NCBI RefSeq assembly: GCF_012584515.1 | Contig: NZ_CP051461.1 | Coordinates: 2,847,501-2,911,500, forward strand | From: Polaromonas vacuolata | Lineage (GTDB): Bacteria > Pseudomonadota > Gammaproteobacteria > Burkholderiales > Burkholderiaceae_C | Length of the DNA: 64,000 bases | Reading direction: 5' to 3' | Shown: one piece after another, positions 29,607-39,500 of the stretch | Position numbering within the stretch: position 1 is the stretch's first letter | Layout of the letters: the number at the start of each line of letters is the position of its first letter | Made by a program: the position numbers and the translations under genes | The notes under the pieces: generated by a model | Database searches by the model: none | Told to the model about the DNA's origin: nothing | Seen by the model: the letters and a program-made list of their open reading frames with translations, nothing else

Positions 29607-30671
29607 TCACAGCGCCGGGTCGCGTATCTCCCAGCGAATTTTGTCAATCTCAGCGAGCACCTCAGCACTCAGTTTTGTGCCCCAAGCCAGCACAGCCTGA
29701 TCGAGCTGAGCCACCGATGTCACGCCAATAATCGTGCTGGCAACTTGCCACTTGGTGTAGCAAAAAGCTAAGGCTAATTGGGTCGGCGTCATACCGTTGG
29801 CGATGGCCAGTGCGTTATAGCGGCGCGCAGCGGCCAGCGCTTCTGGCCTGCCCCAGCGCTGCTTGCGTACCGATTCGAACTTAGCGATGCGCCCTTCTGC
29901 AGGCGCATCTGGGCCGTCGATACCGCTGAGGTCGTATTTACCGGTGAGCAAACCAAAAGCCAGCGGTGAGTAAGCCAGCAGCGACACACCAGTCCTGTGC
30001 ATCAACTCGTCAAGACCGTTCTCCACCGTGCGGTTAACCAAGCAATAAGCGTTTTGCACGGTCGCCACGCGCGCTAGACCGTGCTGATCGGCCAGTCGTA
30101 CGAACTCACTCACGCCGTAAGGCGTCTCGTTGGACAAACCAATCGCGCGCACCTTGCCAGCCTTGACCAAGCCCGAGAGTGCTTGGAGTTGCACCTCGAT
30201 AGACGAAACCGGTTTTTCTTTGGACGGGTCAAAGTAGACCGCGCCAAAAGCCGGCGTATTACGCGCCGGCCAGTGAATTTGGTAGAGGTCAATCACATCC
30301 GTTTGCAGACGCCGCAAGCTGTCGTTGCAAGCGCCCTCGATATCCTTGGCCGTCAGGTCTTGGCTTCCCTTGCGTATCCAATCCATGCCGCGCGAAGGAC
30401 CAGCGACTTTGGACGCTAACACCAAAGAGTTGCGCGCTCCGGGGTTTTTAGCCAACCAGTTGCCAACAATGGTCTCAGTTGCACCAAAGGTCTCGGCTCT
30501 AGCAGGCACGGCGTACATTTCTGCGGTGTCAATAAAATTAATGCCTAGCGCCAACGAGCGGTCCAGTATGTCGTGCGAATCGGCTTGACAGACTTGCTCA
30601 CCGAAAGTCATGGTGCCCAAACAAATAGGGGTGACGTGCAGGTCGCTGGAGCCGAGTTGAACTTTATTCAT
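29607..30671 (-). CDS. Aldo/keto reductase, Tas-like
   Basis: NADPH-dependent oxidoreductase with a TIM-barrel fold, 354 residues. It begins MNKVQLGSSDLHVTPICLGT, with the catalytic Tyr in NFIDTAEMYAVPARAET, the Lys in ASKVAGPSRG and His in LYQIHWPARNTPAFG. It resembles E. coli Tas. The physiological substrate is unknown. Transcribed alone on the minus strand. Confidence 0.9.
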   Translation of the reverse strand: MNKVQLGSSDLHVTPICLGTMTFGEQVCQADSHDILDRSLALGINFIDTAEMYAVPARAETFGATETIVGNWLAKNPGARNSLVLASKVAGPSRGMDWIRKGSQDLTAKDIEGACNDSLRRLQTDVIDLYQIHWPARNTPAFGAVYFDPSKEKPVSSIEVQLQALSGLVKAGKVRAIGLSNETPYGVSEFVRLADQHGLARVATVQNAYCLVNRTVENGLDELMHRTGVSLLAYSPLAFGLLTGKYDLSGIDGPDAPAEGRIAKFESVRKQRWGRPEALAAARRYNALAIANGMTPTQLALAFCYTKWQVASTIIGVTSVAQLDQAVLAWGTKLSAEVLAEIDKIRWEIRDPAL

Positions 30672-30940
30672 GGATATCGCTTGGTAAAAATTTAGAGGCA
30701 GGTAAAAGACAAATAGAAGGCACTAGGCCTTACAAAGACACGAGCACTAGCGATTGAGTTTAAAGCCATCGTAGTCGGCATGACGCCTCGGCCTGAATCG
30801 CGTACTTGTCCGACACAATTGAAAGCACAATTAATCTACAGTGTTTTAACTGGCTAATGCCGGTCGCGATGTGCCAGCACTGACTGCACATCGACTCAAT
30901 AAACGCCTCTTAGCGGCCAACTTCCCAAAGGACTTAACCC

Positions 30941-31603
30941 ATGAAAAATCCAATTTTCACCAGCATCACTTGTGCCACCCTAAGCTTGGTCGTACTTTCA
31001 GGCTGCGCCAATATGAGTGAGACCGAAAGAGGCACAGCCCAAGGGGCAGGCATAGGCGCCTTGGCTGGCGCACTGCTAGGCGCAGCCACCGGCGGCTCCA
31101 AGGGCGCGGCTACAGGAGCAGCACTGGGCGGTGCTGTAGGCGCTGGCGGCGGCTATCTGTGGTCTAAGAAAATGCAAGATCAAAAAGTCGCTATGGAACG
31201 CGCAACTGCCGGCACCGGCGTGGCAGTTAGCCAAACCGCAGACAACCGCCTCAAGCTAGACATCCCCAGTGATATATCGTTTGACGTGAATCGCTCAAAT
31301 ATCAAAGCTAACTTTCAGTCAATACTTGATCAGTTCGCCACCAGTTTGAACCAAAACCAGATCAGTACCATCTCCATCATCGGCCACACCGACAGCAGCG
31401 GCTCAGACGCAATTAACAACCCGCTGTCCGTTGAGCGCGCCAATGCTGCACGTAACTACCTGATTGACCGCGGTGTTGCGTCCCAGCGTATTGGCACGGA
31501 AGGCCGTGGATCGCGTGAGCCGGTGGCGAGTAACGACACGGCTCAAGGTCGAAGCCAGAATCGCCGGGTTGAGATTTACGTGGCTGAGCCCGCACCACGC
31601 TAA
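30941..31603 (+). CDS. OmpA-family outer-membrane lipoprotein
   Basis: Lipoprotein signal with lipobox LSGC (Cys22), then a glycine-zipper segment (GAGIGALAGALLGAATGGSK) and a C-terminal OmpA domain that binds peptidoglycan (about residues 110-215; ISIIGHTDSSGSDAINNPLS, RIGTEGRGSREPVASN, SQNRRVEIYV). The order matches YiaD/PAL-like lipoproteins. It likely links outer membrane and cell wall. Confidence 0.92.
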   Translation: MKNPIFTSITCATLSLVVLSGCANMSETERGTAQGAGIGALAGALLGAATGGSKGAATGAALGGAVGAGGGYLWSKKMQDQKVAMERATAGTGVAVSQTADNRLKLDIPSDISFDVNRSNIKANFQSILDQFATSLNQNQISTISIIGHTDSSGSDAINNPLSVERANAARNYLIDRGVASQRIGTEGRGSREPVASNDTAQGRSQNRRVEIYVAEPAPR

Positions 31604-31650
31604 GCAACTAAGAAGCCACGCGTTGCACCAGAGAGGCGCGGCTCGTGACT

Positions 31651-33468
31651 TTAAATCGACGCTCTAGCCATACGCGCCGCGAAGCGCGCTTCTTCTTGCA
31701 GGCGTAGCACGCGGCGCTGAACTTTGCCGGTAGTCGTCATAGGCAAGGCGTCGAGAAACTCAATTTCCTTGGGATATTCGTAAGGCGCCAACATAGCTTT
31801 AACATGGCTTTGCAATTGCTGAGTCAATGCCGTGTCAAAACTAACCGTATCGCCCACTAACTGCGCCCGCGCCGCCGCATGCTGCGGGGACAAGACAACA
31901 TACGCCTTGACCAACGCACCGCGCTCACTGTCGGGCTTGGGCACAACCGCAGCGTTGGCTACTGCCGCATGTTTAACCAGACAGTTTTCAATCTCACCTG
32001 GACCTATGCGGTAACCAGCGGCTTTGAAAACGTCGTCAGCCCGACCTTCGTACCAAAGATAGCCATCCGCATCACGGCGCGCCAAGTCGCCGGTTCGGCA
32101 CCAACCGGATTCGGATTTCTCGCCGCTTGCATTGGCAAACTTCGCCTCTGTTGCGGCTGGGTTATTCCAGTAACCGAGAAAGAAAATTGGGTCTAAGTCA
32201 CCATGAATGTCATGTCGGCGCACTGCCACATCACCGGGTACGCCGACTGCGCACTCCAGTCCATCTTCATCAATAACGGCCACTAGGTGACCGGGATAGC
32301 CCTTGCCCATGCTGCCGGGACGAGCTGGCCAAAACCGGTCGCAATTGCCCACGACATAGTTGATCTCGGTCTGGCCAAACATTTCGTTGACCACCACGCC
32401 GAGCTGGTCCCGGCAGTAGTCAAACACCGCATCTCCGACCGCCTCGCCAGCGCTCATCAAGCCCTGCAAACCCAAAGCGAAATCTTTGCGCGGTGCTGGA
32501 TAGGCCTTCATCATGGCTTTTAACGCGGTGGGGAACAAAAAGCTGTGCGTCACGCCTTCGCTGACCATGAGCTCGAACGCCAGCTTAGGGCTAAAGCGTC
32601 CGTTAAAGGCAACGATGGGCCGGCCAAAATACAGCGTCGGCAGCAGCGCATCCATTAGCCCGCCAGTCCAAGCCCAGTCGGCCGGGCTCCAAAAAACAGC
32701 ATCAGAATGGGCATTGTCTTGACCATCAAAGCCAAACCAGTTCTGGCTACACACAAAACCAGACAAATTGCCTATCAATGCGCGATGCGGTATCAACGCG
32801 CCTTTGGGTTGACCAGTCGTGCCGCTGGTGTAAATCAGTATCGCGGCCTCGTCGGCCCGGGTCTGCGCCAACTTAAAAGCCCGCGGCTTGCCAACGCCCG
32901 CCACAAAGTCACTGTCGCCCCGACCGCAGGCCGCGCCCACCGCTACGATGTGCAGCAACTGCGGGCATTCGCCGCGCACGGCTAACAGACTTTCAATAGC
33001 GCTCTCGTCCGCAACGGCAAGCACCGCCCCACTGTCTTGCAACCTAAAAGCCAGCGCCTCGGGGCCGAACAACATAGACAAAGGCATGGCGATTGCGCCC
33101 ATTTGCAGCACGGCCATGAACGCAACCGCGGTCTCAAAACGCTGCGGCATAACGATGGCTACCCTATCGCCACGCGTCACACCCAGCGCCTTGAGCTGAT
33201 AACTCAGCAAGTCAGCCGCCTGCTGCAATTGGGCATAACTGTGTACCAGTGTGGTGGCGCCGGTTTGGTAGGTGCGAATCGCTGGTGAATGCTGGGTTTC
33301 GGCCTTCGCCCAGCGGCCGCAGCAGGCCTGAGCGATATTGAAAAATTCGTCGACTTGCCAACCAAAACCTTGATGTAAGGCATGGTAGTGGTCGACTCTG
33401 GCTATGCCGTTAGCAGGCAGTGCGGCTTGGCTTGCCCTTTTTATTACTTTGTTTTGACCGTGCTTCAA
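31651..33468 (-). CDS. AMP-dependent acyl-CoA synthetase
   Basis: ANL-superfamily enzyme that activates a carboxylate with ATP and CoA. The AMP-binding P-loop is ILIYTSGTTGQPKGALIP, the A5 motif NEMFGQTEINYVVGN, the hinge region WYEGRADDVFKAAGYRIGPG and the catalytic Lys in LPMTTTGKVQRRVLR. The SPADWAWTGGLMDALLPTLYFG region resembles short- and medium-chain acyl or acetyl-CoA synthetases. Length 605 residues. It is divergent from the alpha/beta hydrolase, with 36 bp between the starts. Confidence 0.88.
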   Translation of the reverse strand: MKHGQNKVIKRASQAALPANGIARVDHYHALHQGFGWQVDEFFNIAQACCGRWAKAETQHSPAIRTYQTGATTLVHSYAQLQQAADLLSYQLKALGVTRGDRVAIVMPQRFETAVAFMAVLQMGAIAMPLSMLFGPEALAFRLQDSGAVLAVADESAIESLLAVRGECPQLLHIVAVGAACGRGDSDFVAGVGKPRAFKLAQTRADEAAILIYTSGTTGQPKGALIPHRALIGNLSGFVCSQNWFGFDGQDNAHSDAVFWSPADWAWTGGLMDALLPTLYFGRPIVAFNGRFSPKLAFELMVSEGVTHSFLFPTALKAMMKAYPAPRKDFALGLQGLMSAGEAVGDAVFDYCRDQLGVVVNEMFGQTEINYVVGNCDRFWPARPGSMGKGYPGHLVAVIDEDGLECAVGVPGDVAVRRHDIHGDLDPIFFLGYWNNPAATEAKFANASGEKSESGWCRTGDLARRDADGYLWYEGRADDVFKAAGYRIGPGEIENCLVKHAAVANAAVVPKPDSERGALVKAYVVLSPQHAAARAQLVGDTVSFDTALTQQLQSHVKAMLAPYEYPKEIEFLDALPMTTTGKVQRRVLRLQEEARFAARMARASI

Positions 33469-33504
33469 ACCAACTCCTCATATGATTGACAATTCAGACC
33501 ACAA

Positions 33505-34446
33505 ATGTACAAAGAAAAACAAATTTCACAACGCGAGTTTGTTCCAATCCGTGGTCTAAATTACCACGTCCAGACATGGAACAATCATCCCGGTCAAAGC
33601 CATACCCAAGCTCCGCTTGTGCTGGTACACGGTTGGATGGATGTCGCTGCCTCTTGGCAGTTCATGCTCGACGCGCTGTCTGAGGCCTTTGTCTCTAAGC
33701 GCTTAATCATCGCACCGGACTGGCGCGGCTTTGGTCAGACCACGGGTTTGCAAGCTGAGCAAAGCCTGCAGGCGGATAGCTACTGGTTTGCCGACTACCT
33801 AGCCGACCTAGATTTCCTGCTTGACCACTATGTCAAAGACCAAACCGTCGACTTAGTGGGCCACAGCATGGGCGGCAATATCGCCATGACGTATGCTGGT
33901 GTCAAACCTGAACGCATACGCCGCCTGATTAACTTAGAGGGCTTTGGCCTGCCAGCCAGCCAGCCAGAACAAGCCACTGAGCGCTATAGAAGTTGGATGA
34001 AGGAACTCAAAAGCCTGCACCGGGGCGAGTTTGAACTCAAAACCTATGACAGCGTGAATGGCGTAGCGCGTCGACTGATGAAAACCAATCCGCGCCTGTC
34101 ATCAGACAAAGCTTTATGGTTAGCCGGCCACTGGGCGCGCACGGACGCAAACGGTCAATGGAAAATTCTCGGTGAAGCCGGGCACAAAGTCGTCAGCGCC
34201 AATTTATACCGGGCTGACGAGACCCTAGAAATCTACCGTCGCATCAGCGCACCGGTGCTAGCTGTCGAGGCCTCAGACGACTCATTGGGAAAGTGGTACA
34301 AGGGCACTTATACACTGGACCAATACCACGAGCGACTCAAACACGTCGCCTCGGTAAAGGTTGAAGTCATTGAGGACGCCGGCCACATGCTGCATCACGA
34401 TCAGCCAGAAAATCTGGCCCATTTGATAGAAACCTTTTTAGCATGA
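33505..34446 (+). CDS. Alpha/beta-hydrolase
   Basis: A 313-residue soluble hydrolase. The oxyanion motif is LVLVHGWMDVAASWQ, the nucleophile elbow LVGHSMGGNIAMTYAG (Ser), the acid probably in VEASDDSLGKW, and the catalytic His in VIEDAGHMLHHDQPE. The substrate is not predictable. It shares a short divergent promoter region with the acyl-CoA synthetase. Confidence 0.88.
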   Translation: MYKEKQISQREFVPIRGLNYHVQTWNNHPGQSHTQAPLVLVHGWMDVAASWQFMLDALSEAFVSKRLIIAPDWRGFGQTTGLQAEQSLQADSYWFADYLADLDFLLDHYVKDQTVDLVGHSMGGNIAMTYAGVKPERIRRLINLEGFGLPASQPEQATERYRSWMKELKSLHRGEFELKTYDSVNGVARRLMKTNPRLSSDKALWLAGHWARTDANGQWKILGEAGHKVVSANLYRADETLEIYRRISAPVLAVEASDDSLGKWYKGTYTLDQYHERLKHVASVKVEVIEDAGHMLHHDQPENLAHLIETFLA

Positions 34447-34525
34447 GCTTGCGCTAAAAACTAATACCGCGACTTCACATGTCTTGCATTTCGGCCCAAA
34501 TAAACCTATTTATAAAGTCCCTCCC

Positions 34526-37500
34526 ATGACTGGCCAGACCTCAATCGATCAGAAAAAGTTTCACCACATACTCACGCGCAACATTAGTTTGCCGCTGGCT
34601 TTGGGCACACTCAGCGGAATACTGTTTCTCGGTCTGACTATGTTTTTGATCTCTACTTTGAACTGGGTGGAGCACACCCAGAAAGTCATGAGTAACGGCA
34701 ATGAAGTGGGTAGGTTGAGCTCTGAGATGGAAGCGAGCATGCGCGGTTTCTTGATCTCCGGCGATGAGTCTTTTTTACAGCCCTACAACGTTGCGCGAGC
34801 GCGCAGCAGCAGTCAAATCTTAGAATTAACCGAACTGGTGAATGACAATCCAGCTCAGCTTGAACACATCAGACATGTCGCCGCTCTGCAACTACAGTGG
34901 AACGAATACGCTCAAGACATCATCGCCAAGCGCCGCCAAAATCTGCCTTACCTTGAACTGGTGGCGAGCAAAACCGGCAAGATTTTGAGCGATGAAATTC
35001 GCAACGAACTGTCCTTATTTGATGACGCTGAAGAGCGCCTACTCATAGCGCGTAATCAAAGCGCAAAAAGCACCTCGCTATGGATTGTGCTGGGTTATCT
35101 TGTGTTTTCTTTGGGTATCAGCGCACTGCTGGCATTAATGGGTAGGCGTGAGCTGGTCAAACTCTCTGTGGCCTATGGCACAGCGCTTGATCAGCAAGAC
35201 AAAGACGCCCGCGTTCTAGAACAACTGGCCTGGCTGCGCGATGGCCAATCGCACTTGGCTGAGCAAATGATTGGCCAAAAAACGCTAATGCTACTGGGCG
35301 AGACGGTGCTGGACTTCAGTGCGCAATATTTAGGCATCGCAGTCGCTGCGCTATATGTCAGGCATGAAAACGGCGACTTACGGCGCGTCGCGTCTTACGG
35401 CTTTAGTCTGAATGAGAAAAACTCGGCACAAAGCTTTTACACCAACGATGGTTTGGTCGGCCAAGCCGGACGCAGTTGCAACGTGCTGCAACTGGACGAT
35501 TTGCCAGAGAACTATCTCAGAGTTGGCTCCGGCCTAGGTTATGGCGCACTGCGTCACGTACTTCTCATTCCTTTGGTTCACGAGGGCGAAGTCAAAGGCG
35601 TCGCCGAACTTGGCTTTTTACGTCCACTGGTGGCGCGCGACCTTGAATTTGTCAAACTCATCGCCGGCAACGTAGGCACTGCGATCCATGGTGCGCAATA
35701 CCGCGATCAAAGGCAAGCACTGCTGGCCCAAGCGCAGCAGCTCAATGAAGAACTGCAAGTGCAGCAAGAAGAATTGCGCACAGCCAACGAGGAGCTTGAG
35801 GAGCAGTCGCGAACGCTCAGAGAGTCCCAGATCAACTTAGAAAAGCAAAAAAACGAGCTCGAAAATACCAACCATCAGTTAGCCCATCAAACCATGGCGC
35901 TGGATCAAAGAAACTCTGACCTGACCGAAGTGCAAACCGCGCTGGAGCAGCGAGCCATAGAGCTAATCAGTGCAAGCCGCTACAAGTCTGAGTTTTTGGC
36001 CAATATGTCGCATGAACTGCGTACTCCGCTTAACAGCTCACTGATACTGGCCAAGCTGCTGGCTGACAATTCTAAGGGAAACCTCGATGCGGAGCAGATC
36101 AAGTTTGCGCAGTCTATCTATTCAGCGGGAAATGACTTGCTCAACCTGATTAACGACATCTTAGATATCTCCAAGGTCGAAGCTGGAAAGCTTGAACTGA
36201 CGCCTGAAAACATACGCATATCCAAGCTACTCGATTCACTGAAAGACACTTTCGAGCCCTTGGCCGGTCAAAAGCAACTTAAGTTTGTACTGAACTCCCA
36301 TGTCGATGCGCCTAGTGTGCTGGTCAGCGACCGCCAGCGGGTGGAGCAAATTCTCAAGAATTTGCTCTCTAACGCCATCAAATTTACCGAGTCGGGCGAA
36401 ATCAGCCTAACCGTCTCAGCGCTTGACGACGGCCAGATAGCCTTTGCAGTGTGCGACTCCGGCATAGGCATACCGGCCCACCAACAACAAATAATTTTTG
36501 AAGCCTTTCAGCAAGCCGACGGCACGACCAGCAGGCGCTATGGCGGCACTGGTCTGGGCTTGTCAATATCGCGTGACTTAGCCGCATTACTAGGCGGCAA
36601 AATCAGCGTCCAAAGCAGTCAAGGCCAAGGCAGCGTGTTCACCTTGCAACTTCCTGCCAAGTGGCATGAGCCTGACCAAGACAAGCCAGATTCATCGGCA
36701 CCAGACACCCCAGTTGTCCACGCTGCGCCGGCCGTGAAAGCGACCAACCTGGCGAGCCCAAAAGTCCTCCCCGACCTGCTACCAGGGGTGATCGACGACA
36801 GGCAGCAACCCCTAGGCAGTCGAGTGGTGTTAATCATTGAGGACGACAAAGCTTTTGCCCAAATTCTTTTCGACTTAGCCCATGAGCTGAATTACAGCTG
36901 CTTGGTCTCCCACAGTGCCGAAGATGGCTATAAGCTCGCCAGTCAGTTTGTACCGCAGGCGATTTTGCTCGACATGGGCTTGCCTGACGACTCCGGCCTG
37001 TCAGTGCTGCAGCGACTCAAAAATAATCCATCACTGCGGCACATTCCTGTGCATGTGGTCTCCGCGCAGGACCAAAGCGCAGCAGCTCTGCAAATGGGCG
37101 CGATTGGTTATGCCGTCAAACCAGCCAGCCGAGAGCAGCTCAAGCAAGTGTTCAAGAAACTTGAAGACAAGCTGACGCAAAAAGTCAAACATGTGTTGTT
37201 GGTAGAGGACGATGAAAGACAGCGCGACAGCGTCATGCACCTGATAGGCGACGGCGATGTGCAAATCACTGCAGTGGAAACCGGCGAAGAGGCGCTATCC
37301 CTGCTGAAAGGCATAGTTTTTGACTGCATGATTATTGACCTCAAGCTGCCAGATATTCAAGGCAGCGAACTACTCAGGCGCATGTCTAGCGAAGACATAC
37401 TGTCTTTCCCGCCTGTCATCGTCTACACCGGCCGCAACCTAAGCCGAGCCGAAGAAGCTGAGCTGTTGAAATATTCACGCTCCATCATCATCAAAGGAGC

Positions 37501-38002
37501 ACGCTCACCCGAGCGACTGCTTGACGAGGTCACGTTATTTCTGCACACAGTGGAGTCCGACCTGAGCTACGAGCACCAAAGCATGCTGAAAACCGCTCGC
37601 AGTCGAGACCGAGTTTTTGACGGTCGCAAAGTTTTACTGGTTGATGACGATATGCGTAATATTTTTGCCTTGACCAGCGCGCTGGAGCAAAAAGGCATTG
37701 CTGTTGAAATCGGCCGCAATGGCTTTGAAGCAATTAGTAAACTAGACGAAGTCAGCGACATAGACCTGGTGCTAATGGACATCATGATGCCTGGCATTGA
37801 CGGCTTAGAGACGACGCGGCGCATACGCCAAAACCCGCGCTTTAAAAAGCTACCCATCATCGCCGTTACGGCGAAAGCCATGAAAGACGATCAACAGCAA
37901 TGTCTTAAAGCCGGCGCCAACGACTACTTAGCCAAACCGATAGACCTCGATAGACTGTTTTCACTGCTACGCGTCTGGATGCCGCACGTGGAACGCATCT
38001 AA
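34526..38002 (+). CDS. Hybrid sensor kinase: CHASE3-GAF-HisKA-HATPase with three receivers
   Basis: A 1158-residue membrane kinase. Two membrane helices (about residues 20-45 and 185-205) flank a CHASE3-like periplasmic domain with MEASMRGFLISGDESFLQPY. A GAF domain follows (about 235-400), then a long coiled coil (about 405-485). HisKA has His496 in NMSHELRTPLNSS. The ATPase domain shows LSNAIKFTESG, DSGIGIPAHQQ and RYGGTGLGLSIS. Three receivers follow: REC1 (LIIEDD, LLDMGLPDDSGL), REC2 (LLVEDD, IIDLKLPDIQG) and REC3 (LLVDDD, LMDIMMPGIDGL, Lys in YLAKPID). The ATG at 34526 is chosen over 34484 because it puts a short basic tail before the first helix. It starts an operon with cheR, cheB and a REC-kinase. 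Confidence 0.92.
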   Translation: MTGQTSIDQKKFHHILTRNISLPLALGTLSGILFLGLTMFLISTLNWVEHTQKVMSNGNEVGRLSSEMEASMRGFLISGDESFLQPYNVARARSSSQILELTELVNDNPAQLEHIRHVAALQLQWNEYAQDIIAKRRQNLPYLELVASKTGKILSDEIRNELSLFDDAEERLLIARNQSAKSTSLWIVLGYLVFSLGISALLALMGRRELVKLSVAYGTALDQQDKDARVLEQLAWLRDGQSHLAEQMIGQKTLMLLGETVLDFSAQYLGIAVAALYVRHENGDLRRVASYGFSLNEKNSAQSFYTNDGLVGQAGRSCNVLQLDDLPENYLRVGSGLGYGALRHVLLIPLVHEGEVKGVAELGFLRPLVARDLEFVKLIAGNVGTAIHGAQYRDQRQALLAQAQQLNEELQVQQEELRTANEELEEQSRTLRESQINLEKQKNELENTNHQLAHQTMALDQRNSDLTEVQTALEQRAIELISASRYKSEFLANMSHELRTPLNSSLILAKLLADNSKGNLDAEQIKFAQSIYSAGNDLLNLINDILDISKVEAGKLELTPENIRISKLLDSLKDTFEPLAGQKQLKFVLNSHVDAPSVLVSDRQRVEQILKNLLSNAIKFTESGEISLTVSALDDGQIAFAVCDSGIGIPAHQQQIIFEAFQQADGTTSRRYGGTGLGLSISRDLAALLGGKISVQSSQGQGSVFTLQLPAKWHEPDQDKPDSSAPDTPVVHAAPAVKATNLASPKVLPDLLPGVIDDRQQPLGSRVVLIIEDDKAFAQILFDLAHELNYSCLVSHSAEDGYKLASQFVPQAILLDMGLPDDSGLSVLQRLKNNPSLRHIPVHVVSAQDQSAAALQMGAIGYAVKPASREQLKQVFKKLEDKLTQKVKHVLLVEDDERQRDSVMHLIGDGDVQITAVETGEEALSLLKGIVFDCMIIDLKLPDIQGSELLRRMSSEDILSFPPVIVYTGRNLSRAEEAELLKYSRSIIIKGARSPERLLDEVTLFLHTVESDLSYEHQSMLKTARSRDRVFDGRKVLLVDDDMRNIFALTSALEQKGIAVEIGRNGFEAISKLDEVSDIDLVLMDIMMPGIDGLETTRRIRQNPRFKKLPIIAVTAKAMKDDQQQCLKAGANDYLAKPIDLDRLFSLLRVWMPHVERI

Positions 38003-38004
38003 GC

Positions 38005-38874
38005 ATGAGCAGCAAAGACATGGCATTGGCCGCCGCAGAGCTGGCGGAACACCAAACCGCCGAGGCCAACACGCAAATTGAACTGCGCTTACTCATGGAA
38101 GCGATTTACCTGCGTTATAGCTATGACTTCAGGGATTATTCGGGTGCCTCGCAAAAGCGCCGCGTACTGCATGCCCTGACCCAGTTCGATTGCCCCACCA
38201 TCTCCGAGCTGCAGTCACGGGTGCTGCATGAGCCGGCCATGTTTATGCGCTTGCTGCAGTTCCTGACCATACCAGTCAGCGAGATGTTCAGGGACCCGAC
38301 TTTTTTTCTAGCGCTAAGGCAACAAGTGCTGCCTCTGCTGGCGACTTACCCGTCGATCAAGATCTGGATTGCAGGTTGCAGTACCGGCGAGGAAGTGTAT
38401 TCGCTGGCCATACTGCTGCGCGAAGAAGGCTTGCTAGAGCGCTGCTTAATCTACGCCACCGACATCAATCCGAACTCACTGGACAAAGCCAGACAAGGCA
38501 TTTTTCCGTTAGGCGACATCCGTGCCCACACCGTCAACTATCAACAGTCAGGCGGGCGCTGCGCGTTTTCTGACTACTACACCGCCGCTTACAACGCGGC
38601 TATTTTTGACAAGTCGCTGCGCGAGAACATTACCTTTGCCGATCACAGCTTAGCCACCGACAGCGTGTTTTCGGAGACCCAGTTAGTGCTGTGCCGCAAC
38701 GTGCTGATTTACTTCAACAAAAAGCTGCAAAACCGAGCCCTCTCGCTGTTTCACGAATCCTTGGGTCGGCGTGGTTTTCTAGGCCTTGGCAGCAAAGAAA
38801 GTTTGGATTTTTCAACCCATGCAAAAAGCTTTGAAGCGCTGGACAAGTCTGAACGAATTTTCCGTAAGCTCTAA
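38005..38874 (+). CDS. cheR: CheR-type protein-glutamate O-methyltransferase
   Basis: SAM-dependent methyltransferase of 289 residues. The N-terminal helical domain leads to SEMFRDPTFFLALRQQVLPL, followed by the SAM-binding IWIAGCSTGEEVYSLAI, the second motif IYATDINPNSLDKARQGIF and QLVLCRNVLIYFN. It starts 2 bp after the large kinase. No chemoreceptor or CheA is present nearby, so its target may be the kinase itself or another signalling protein. Confidence 0.92.
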   Translation: MSSKDMALAAAELAEHQTAEANTQIELRLLMEAIYLRYSYDFRDYSGASQKRRVLHALTQFDCPTISELQSRVLHEPAMFMRLLQFLTIPVSEMFRDPTFFLALRQQVLPLLATYPSIKIWIAGCSTGEEVYSLAILLREEGLLERCLIYATDINPNSLDKARQGIFPLGDIRAHTVNYQQSGGRCAFSDYYTAAYNAAIFDKSLRENITFADHSLATDSVFSETQLVLCRNVLIYFNKKLQNRALSLFHESLGRRGFLGLGSKESLDFSTHAKSFEALDKSERIFRKL

Positions 38875-38879
38875 TACAT

Positions 38880-39500
38880 ATGACTAGCCAAACGACTGCA
38901 CTGCGGGCAATACCGCTCGACAGAAGCCGCCAAGTTAAGGCGGTTGTAATTGGTGCCTCCGCCGGCGGTGTGGACGCACTGCTGCAACTGCTGACCAGTC
39001 TGCCGGCGGATTTTCGCCTACCCGTGATCAGCGTACTGCACTTGCCGCAAAGTCGGGGCAGTCAGTTAGCCGCTATTTTCCAGCAGCGCACAACGCTGCG
39101 CGTGCGCGAAGCGGCTGACAAAGAATCGATTTGCCCGGCAACACTGTATTTCGCCGCCAGCGGTTACCACTTGTCGATAGAGTCAGACCACAGCTTTTCG
39201 CTCAGCAATGAAGATCAGCAACATTTTTCAAGACCGTCCATCGACTTGCTAATGCTGTCGGCGGCTGATGCTTACGGCGTCAATCTGGCCGGTATTGTGC
39301 TGACTGGCGCCAATCAAGATGGCGCAGCAGGGCTGGCCAGAATTCACCGCTGCGGCGGGCTCACCGTGGTGCAAGACCCGCTAGAGGCACAAGTCGCCAC
39401 CATGCCCGAAGCTGCCATACGCGCGCAGCAACCCGACCTAATCCTCGGTCTAAAAGATATTGGCAGATTACTGCTTCAACTGGACAAAAATTCATGCTGA
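38880..39500 (+). CDS. CheB-type methylesterase without receiver domain
   Basis: A 206-residue catalytic domain alone. The triad residues appear in VIGASAGGVDALLQLL (Ser), VISVLHLPQSRGSQLA (His) and VLTGANQDGAAGL (Asp). Ordinary CheB carries an N-terminal receiver that this protein lacks, so its activity is probably not phosphorylation-gated in the normal way. It lies 5 bp after cheR and overlaps the next gene by 7 bp, showing tight co-expression. Confidence 0.92.
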   Translation: MTSQTTALRAIPLDRSRQVKAVVIGASAGGVDALLQLLTSLPADFRLPVISVLHLPQSRGSQLAAIFQQRTTLRVREAADKESICPATLYFAASGYHLSIESDHSFSLSNEDQQHFSRPSIDLLMLSAADAYGVNLAGIVLTGANQDGAAGLARIHRCGGLTVVQDPLEAQVATMPEAAIRAQQPDLILGLKDIGRLLLQLDKNSC